A DNA stretch of 9,625 nt, taken from positions 1-9,625 of the forward strand of contig JAKEEV010000698.1 of assembly GCA_022616395.1 (NCBI GenBank), written 5' to 3'. This document shows, one piece after another, positions 6,248 through 9,625 of this stretch; the first letter of the stretch is position 1, and every line of letters starts with the position of its first letter. The position numbers and the translations under genes were made by a program. The notes beneath the pieces were generated by a model. The model had not been told where the DNA came from, made no database searches, and worked only from the letters and a program-made list of their open reading frames with translations. The stretch is from Planctomycetia bacterium (GTDB lineage: Bacteria; Planctomycetota; Planctomycetia; Gemmatales; Gemmataceae).

Positions 6248-7041
6248 CCGCCGCGACTCTTCCCGCTCCTGTTCCGATTGCAGAACCCGACTTGCGCGCT
6301 GAATACGACCGCGAAGGGTTCGTCGTCGTCAGGGGGTTGTTCGACTCCTCCCTGATGCTCGAAGCATCAACTGAGGCCGACCGGTTGCTCACGCGGTACG
6401 ATCACCTCCAGTCGGTGAAGAACCTCCGCTGCCGCTGGCAGAATAATGTGTTCACCGGAGAGTGTACGTTCGAGACGTTCGATCCGGTCATCGACATCGG
6501 CCCGGTATGCAAGCGACTCGCACTCCACTCCCGGCTCCTTGAGTTGCTGGCGATCCTCTACGGAGAGCCGGCGCGGTTATTCAAAGATAAACTGATTTAC
6601 AAGCCGCCGGGTGTGAAGGGATACGGGCTGCATCAGGACTGGATCGCGTGGGACGGTTTCCCGCGAAGTTTCTTGACGGTGCTTATCCCGTTTGATTCCG
6701 CTGACCGCGACAACGGCTGCACGGTGGTTTACCCCGGCTATCACCACTCCGGCCCGCTCACGGCGCAGGACGGCAAGTACCACGAGTTACCCGCGGATAC
6801 GGTGGATGAAGAGAAGGCGGTGCCTCTGGTTCTGGAACCGGGCGATGTGGCGATCTTCGGCGGGTTCACTCCTCACCGCTCCGACCCGAACGTGTCCGAC
6901 CGCTGGCGCCGGCAACTTTACCTCAGCTACAATGCGCTCTCTGATGGCGGGGACCAGCGGGAGAAACACTACCGCGAGTTCCACGCCTGGCTCCGCGAGA
7001 AGTACGCGGAGCACGACAAGACCGACACTTACTTTGCGTGA
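6244..7041 (+). CDS. PhyH-family Fe(II)/2-oxoglutarate dioxygenase
   Basis: A 265-residue phytanoyl-CoA dioxygenase-like enzyme. Such enzymes hydroxylate or oxidatively cleave a substrate with O2 and 2-oxoglutarate, releasing succinate and CO2. The opening YDREGFVVVRGLFD (residues 21-34) is typical. The iron ligands are visible: His130-x-Asp132 (GLHQDW) and the distal His211 (GFTPHRS). Arg222, 11 residues after the distal His, is the expected 2-oxoglutarate anchor. Length and motifs are complete, so the enzyme should be active. The substrate is unknown; relatives act on phytanoyl-CoA, small natural products and phosphonates. ATG 6244 overlaps the MFS stop by four bases, so the two are translationally coupled. 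The frame stays open upstream to 5842, but that part lies within the MFS gene in another frame. Confidence 0.9.
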   Translation: MTAATLPAPVPIAEPDLRAEYDREGFVVVRGLFDSSLMLEASTEADRLLTRYDHLQSVKNLRCRWQNNVFTGECTFETFDPVIDIGPVCKRLALHSRLLELLAILYGEPARLFKDKLIYKPPGVKGYGLHQDWIAWDGFPRSFLTVLIPFDSADRDNGCTVVYPGYHHSGPLTAQDGKYHELPADTVDEEKAVPLVLEPGDVAIFGGFTPHRSDPNVSDRWRRQLYLSYNALSDGGDQREKHYREFHAWLREKYAEHDKTDTYFA

Positions 7042-7053
7042 TTTGACCAAGTG

Positions 7054-7279
7054 GATTCACCGCAGAGGGCACGGAGAAGACATGAGAGTGCTTGCCCGCA
7101 GATTGAAGACAAGAGAGAAGAATGAATGGCCACAAAAAAGCACAAAACGCACAAGGGAAGACGAAAGCAGAAGATTGAGTTCTATTTTCATTCTTCTGTG
7201 TCTTGGTTTTCTTTTGTGCTTTTTGTGCTTTTTTGTGGCCATTACTCTTCCGTTCTCTCCGCGTCCTTTGCGGTGAATC
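7054..7279. repeat. Long imperfect inverted repeat between PhyH and the ArsI-like gene
   Basis: Nearly the whole 269-bp gap is one imperfect palindrome. The outer arms GATTCACCGCA (7054-7064) and TGCGGTGAATC (7269-7279) are perfect complements. Farther in, 7125-7147 and 7221-7243 are perfectly complementary over 23 bases (core GGCCACAAAAAAGCAC). The innermost parts, purine-rich on the left and pyrimidine-rich on the right, continue to match imperfectly. The left arm carries about 35 extra bases. Similar CACCGCAGAG- and GGCCACAAAA-type blocks are, as far as I recall, common dispersed intergenic repeats in planctomycetes. No tRNA, transposase or convincing gene lies inside. Confidence 0.8.
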
Positions 7280-7310
7280 ACTGTATTCTCGATCTCACAC
7301 GAGGCGACCC

Positions 7311-8354
7311 ATGAGCGATCCTGTCCGCTTCCACCTCTCCTTGAACGTCTCCGACCTGACTCGTTCGGTGGCGTTCTTCCGAACTCTCTTCGGGATGGAG
7401 CCTGCGAAACTTCGTCCCGATTATGCCAAGTTCGAGCCGGACGATCCGCCTCTGGTGCTGTCGCTGGAACCCGTGCGTGAAGTTGGACGCGGAGGAGCGC
7501 TGAACCACCTGGGGTTCCGTTTGTCGGATGTGAAGTCACTCGTCGCGATGCAGGAGCGACTGGAGCGCGCTGGGATGCACACGAAGCGCGAGGAGGGCGT
7601 GGAGTGCTGCTACGCCAGGCAGACGAAGTTCTGGGCGCACGACCCGGACGGGAATTTGTGGGAAGTCTACACCTTCGAGGGTGATATCGAACACCGCGGA
7701 GCGGGACAGTCGGAAGAGATGATTCTCGGTGAAGCCCTCAAGCCCCGTGAACCGGTTGTGTGGGAACACCGGATGAACGAGCCGGTTCCAGTCCGTATTC
7801 CGCTCGCGGATGGTTCGGCGGACGAAGTGCGGCTTCGAGGGACACTCAACCTTCCGCTGTCGCCAGACGAGCGGCGCGGAATTGTCGCGGAGTCAGCGCG
7901 CGTGGTTCGACCGGGCGGCCGAGTGTTCGTTCACGTTCTGGTCGGGGAAAGTCCGGTCGAGAACCCTGAGTTGCCCGGCCCGGCGGGAGCGGTGCGGTCA
8001 GTTCCGTTCGAGACAGACCCAGTGAAACTTCTCGAAGAGGCCGGCCTCGTTGGTGTGAGGATGTTGAAGTTCGACTCGAAGCCGTGCTTCGTGCGCGACG
8101 GTGTTGGGATGCGCGAGTTGCAACTGGAAGCGTTCGCTCCCAACGCGAATGGAACGAGTGCAACTGTCGAGGTGATGTACAAGGGGCCGTTCAAGGAAGT
8201 CCACGAAGAGGGGCAGGTGTATCCACGCGGTCGACGGGTTGCGGTTCCCGCGTCAAGAGCCGACCGGCTCCGCGCGGGCGAACTCGCCGACCAGTTCGTC
8301 GTGTTCGAGTCAACCAGCAACCGGCCCGCCGTGGTCACCGCCTGTCGGACTTGA
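7311..8354 (+). CDS. ArsI/CadI-like VOC enzyme fused to a truncated ArsM-like methyltransferase C-terminus
   Basis: A 347-residue two-part protein. Residues about 5-128 are a VOC (glyoxalase/dioxygenase) domain of the ArsI/CadI type. Its expected Fe(II) ligands are His8 (RFHLSLNVSD), His66 (LNHLGF) and Glu118 (WEVY). The vicinal thiols Cys99-Cys100 sit in ECCYARQTKFWAHDPDGN, the signature of ArsI lyases that break the C-As bond of trivalent methylarsenicals. Residues about 158-215 resemble the second half of a SAM methyltransferase (IPLADGSADEV, RVVRPGGRVFVHV). About 235-335 resembles the extra C-terminal region of bacterial ArsM-like enzymes (KPCFVRDGVGMREL, VMYKGPFKEV, YPRGRRVAV). The SAM-binding glycine loop half is missing, and the GCxxGA-like Cys position reads PGPAGA, so methyl transfer is unlikely. 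ATG 7311 has GAGG at 7301-7304; earlier in-frame codons fall in the inverted repeat. The name arsI fits only the N-terminal domain. Confidence 0.87.
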   Translation: MSDPVRFHLSLNVSDLTRSVAFFRTLFGMEPAKLRPDYAKFEPDDPPLVLSLEPVREVGRGGALNHLGFRLSDVKSLVAMQERLERAGMHTKREEGVECCYARQTKFWAHDPDGNLWEVYTFEGDIEHRGAGQSEEMILGEALKPREPVVWEHRMNEPVPVRIPLADGSADEVRLRGTLNLPLSPDERRGIVAESARVVRPGGRVFVHVLVGESPVENPELPGPAGAVRSVPFETDPVKLLEEAGLVGVRMLKFDSKPCFVRDGVGMRELQLEAFAPNANGTSATVEVMYKGPFKEVHEEGQVYPRGRRVAVPASRADRLRAGELADQFVVFESTSNRPAVVTACRT

Positions 8355-8390
8355 CCGCCGGGGAGTCCTTGCACGGAGATCGCGACTCAC

Positions 8391-8425
8391 CCCTCAAGGC
8401 GCACGAACAGATCCGCGGTTGAGGG
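8391..8425. terminator. Inverted repeat between convergent genes, possible bidirectional terminator
   Basis: CCCTCAA (8391-8397) and TTGAGGG (8419-8425) are perfect complements around a 21-base loop. They lie in the 101-bp gap between the convergent ArsI-like and membrane-protein genes. No T-run follows on either side, so if it ends transcription it is not a classical intrinsic terminator. Confidence 0.3.
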
Positions 8426-8455
8426 ATGCAGAGCGAGTCTCGGCAGTCTCCGCGC

Positions 8456-8803
8456 TCAACTGTGTTGGCCGGCGCTGGACATTGAGGGAATCGACCTCGG
8501 TTCTGCCGTGTGGTTGCGCGTGTGGTCGGTTTCATTTCGTGTGAAAAGCGCGACCGGAAGAACAAGCAGAGACCATCCGCAGGCGGTCAGGGCGCTGCCG
8601 AGCATCGTCCCGAGCGTGCCGCACAAGAGCGGATACGCGCTGCCGAACTCAACTCCTAACCCCGCGCCCGCGAGTGCCCCACACACCGCGCCACCCATCG
8701 CCGCGAGTGTCAATCCGCGCTCCGCGAGCGTCTCCTGGGGTGCAGTTTCTGCTCCTGCTTTGAAGTGGATCGGGCGATGGTGAGTGCGCGGGTCGAGTTC
8801 CAT
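8456..8803 (-). CDS. Small predicted membrane protein, function unknown
   Basis: A 115-residue protein I do not recognise. A polar N-terminus (MELDPRTHHRPIHFKAGAE) is followed by a Gly/Ala-rich hydrophobic region, about residues 30-85. This region contains two likely membrane helices: LAAMGGAVCGALAGAGLGV, and the stretch from LLCGTLGTMLG to LPVALF. A polar, His/Arg-rich tail closes the protein. Gly-zipper-like spacing suggests tightly packed helices. ATG 8803 is chosen over a TTG one codon earlier because AAGGGGG on the - strand (8811-8817) is seven bases upstream, one of the better ribosome sites in the window. The gene is convergent with the ArsI-like gene and separated from the DUF1501 gene by the long gene-free stretch. 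No link to the neighbours is evident. Confidence 0.65.
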   Translation of the reverse strand: MELDPRTHHRPIHFKAGAETAPQETLAERGLTLAAMGGAVCGALAGAGLGVEFGSAYPLLCGTLGTMLGSALTACGWSLLVLPVALFTRNETDHTRNHTAEPRSIPSMSSAGQHS

Positions 8804-9008
8804 CAAAGTTCCCCCTTCTCAGCCCAAATGCGGACCGGAGAATCATGTTGATTGATCCTGTCTTCTGGCATTGGTTGGTTTAATTTACTTCACCATTCGC
8901 CGAAGACTCCAGGATTATCTACCCCAACTCAACACGAATACTTCACACAATCTACACAATTCATTTCGCGACGCAAGTGCTTGTTGGAGTTTCATGTTCA
9001 GTTTTCCT

Positions 9009-9032
9009 CACCGGGAGGTTTTGCCTCCGGTG
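9009..9032. repeat. Strong GC-rich hairpin
   Basis: CACCGGGAGG (9009-9018) and CCTCCGGTG (9024-9032) pair over nine base pairs with one bulged G and a TTTTG loop. The + strand side is preceded by GTTTTCCT and followed by no T-run. It lies in AT-rich surroundings, which makes its GC stem stand out; the function is unknown. Confidence 0.6.
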
Positions 9033-9159
9033 CTCCTCGAAATGCCAGTTTCAAGGCAGGGCGAACTGTGGGAAGGACGCTTCCGAATCTCAACCGAAAT
9101 CAATCGACAAGAATCTCAAGATATTAGGATAGTTGGTTCACAGAAGAAATCACACCGAG

Positions 9160-9202
9160 CGAAGACGCGGCGCTGAGTCCAACTCAGCGGTCAACTTCTT
9201 CG
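9160..9202. repeat. Two-tier hairpin with perfect 8-bp stem
   Basis: CGCTGAGT (9171-9178) and ACTCAGCG (9182-9189) form a perfect 8-bp stem with a three-base CCA loop. An outer stem, CGAAGA (9160-9165) with TCTTCG (9197-9202), encloses it. The stem and loop sizes equal those of the REP units at 2211-2390, but the sequence differs and there is no GTAG foot. Confidence 0.55.
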
Positions 9203-9261
9203 TCAGCCGATGGCCGCGAGTTACTGAATTCGCTTTCGCTACGGGAGCGCTACCCCATGCA

Positions 9262-9305
9262 AGTCTCCACGGCAACTGGAAACGAATTGCCGCCTGTGTG
9301 AGACT
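9262..9305. repeat. Nested hairpin upstream of the DUF1501 gene
   Basis: AGTCTC (9262-9267) pairs with GAGACT (9300-9305), and within it CGGCAA (9270-9275) pairs with TTGCCG (9287-9292) around an 11-base loop. It ends about 120 bases before the DUF1501 start and could be part of a leader RNA, if the promoter lies upstream. It does not match any riboswitch I know. Confidence 0.4.
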
Positions 9306-9428
9306 CGGATTGCAGCTTGACGGTGGGTTTGGGGTGTGAGAAAGTCAAATTCCATCCAGAAGGGCGTGCGCCTACTGCACCCAGGGCGTTCACCCACTTG
9401 CAAGCAGATTCTCTCCCAACGGCATCAC

Positions 9429-9625
9429 ATGATCTCTCTCCTCGATCCATCTGTTCCGCTTGCTGATCGCGTGACTCGCCGCGAGTGGCTCCGGGTTGGC
9501 GGGTTGAGCGCGCTGGGTCTGTCTCTGCCTGCTCTGTTGAGCGCGAGCCAACGGCCACCCGTTCCGGTTCCCGCTCCGAAACTCGCGGACGAACTCGGAT
9601 CGACGTTCGGGAAGGCGAAGAATTG
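9429..9625 (+). CDS. DUF1501 family protein, Tat-exported (5' part only)
   Basis: The first 65 codons of a gene that runs off the right edge. The N-terminus has a twin-arginine signal, TRREWLRVGG (Arg17-Arg18), followed by a hydrophobic stretch (LSALGLSLPALLSA) and then a Pro/Val-rich spacer. FGKAKN at the window edge matches the start of the DUF1501 domain, which in planctomycetes usually continues with a Cys and a hydrophobic strand leading to a GGP motif. DUF1501 proteins are sulfatase/alkaline-phosphatase-like, exported, and very often paired with DUF1549/DUF1553 cytochrome-type proteins; the exact reaction is unknown. The ATG at 9429 has no clear Shine-Dalgarno. The assignment rests on signal and start alone. 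Confidence 0.85.
   Translation, partial: MISLLDPSVPLADRVTRREWLRVGGLSALGLSLPALLSASQRPPVPVPAPKLADELGSTFGKAKN

Larger units (their letters stand above)
8807..9428. other. Gene-free stretch of about 620 bp with structured elements
   Basis: This stretch lies between two genes transcribed in opposite directions and should hold both promoters. The first half (about 8840-9130) is richer in A/T than the rest of the window. Short open frames here, such as 8871-9176, have no ribosome site, codon bias or family resemblance, and I do not call them. An acacaat direct repeat lies near 8944-8959. Three hairpins are listed separately. I could not settle on a convincing -35/-10 pair for either flanking gene. 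Confidence 0.6.

Noticed and set aside
7311..8354. A broken or frameshifted full ArsM gene joined to arsI.
   Set aside because: The frame is continuous and the methyltransferase-like part begins midway through the fold. No SAM-binding half was noticed in the upstream gap, which is occupied by the inverted repeat. A true fusion of a partial domain fits better.
8871..9176. A 101-residue open frame in the gene-free stretch.
   Set aside because: No ribosome site, mixed composition, and it passes through the 9009-9032 hairpin and part of the next one. It appears to be a chance frame in AT-rich DNA.

Overview
The window looks like chromosomal DNA of a planctomycete, most likely of the Gemmata/Gemmataceae type. 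The evidence is a DUF1559 prepilin-like gene with its H-X9-DG motif, the start of a Tat-exported DUF1501 gene, a Pro-rich TPR lipoprotein, moderately high GC, and roomy intergenic regions full of short repeats. No rRNA, tRNA, CRISPR array, transposase or phage gene was seen.

Region 1 (1-2179, + strand) holds the tail of an unidentified gene and two SPFH/Band-7 genes: an HflC-like protein followed by an HflK-like protein. This is the reverse of the enterobacterial hflK-hflC order. The pair is separated by a simple-repeat spacer that also supplies the hflC stop codon. Region 2 (2180-2394) lies between convergent genes. It carries four copies of a REP-like palindrome with the GTAG foot typical of REP elements, and a candidate terminator. 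Region 3 (2395-3156, - strand) encodes a TPR lipoprotein.

Region 4 (3312-8354) is the most interesting part. A divergent ArsR repressor gene (3312-3674, -) faces an operon of a DUF1559 prepilin-like protein, an MFS transporter and a PhyH-type Fe(II)/2-oxoglutarate dioxygenase. The operon genes are joined by TGATG and ATGA stop/start overlaps. After a 269-bp gap filled by a long inverted repeat comes an ArsI-like VOC enzyme fused to the C-terminal part of an ArsM-like methyltransferase that lacks the SAM-binding half. The ArsR ends in a vicinal Cys pair (C100-C101), as in repressors that respond to trivalent organoarsenicals. The ArsI domain keeps the metal ligands and the Cys-Cys pair of methylarsenite C-As lyases. 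A strong promoter (TTGTCA-N18-TATATT) overlapped by dyads sits between arsR and the operon. My reading is a methylarsenical sensing, detoxification and export locus with an unusual dioxygenase and an unusual fusion enzyme. Single-gene family assignments are firm; the joint function is inference.

Region 5 (8355-9625) has a small predicted membrane protein on the - strand, a gene-free stretch of about 620 bp with several strong hairpins, and the 5' end of a DUF1501 gene running off the window.
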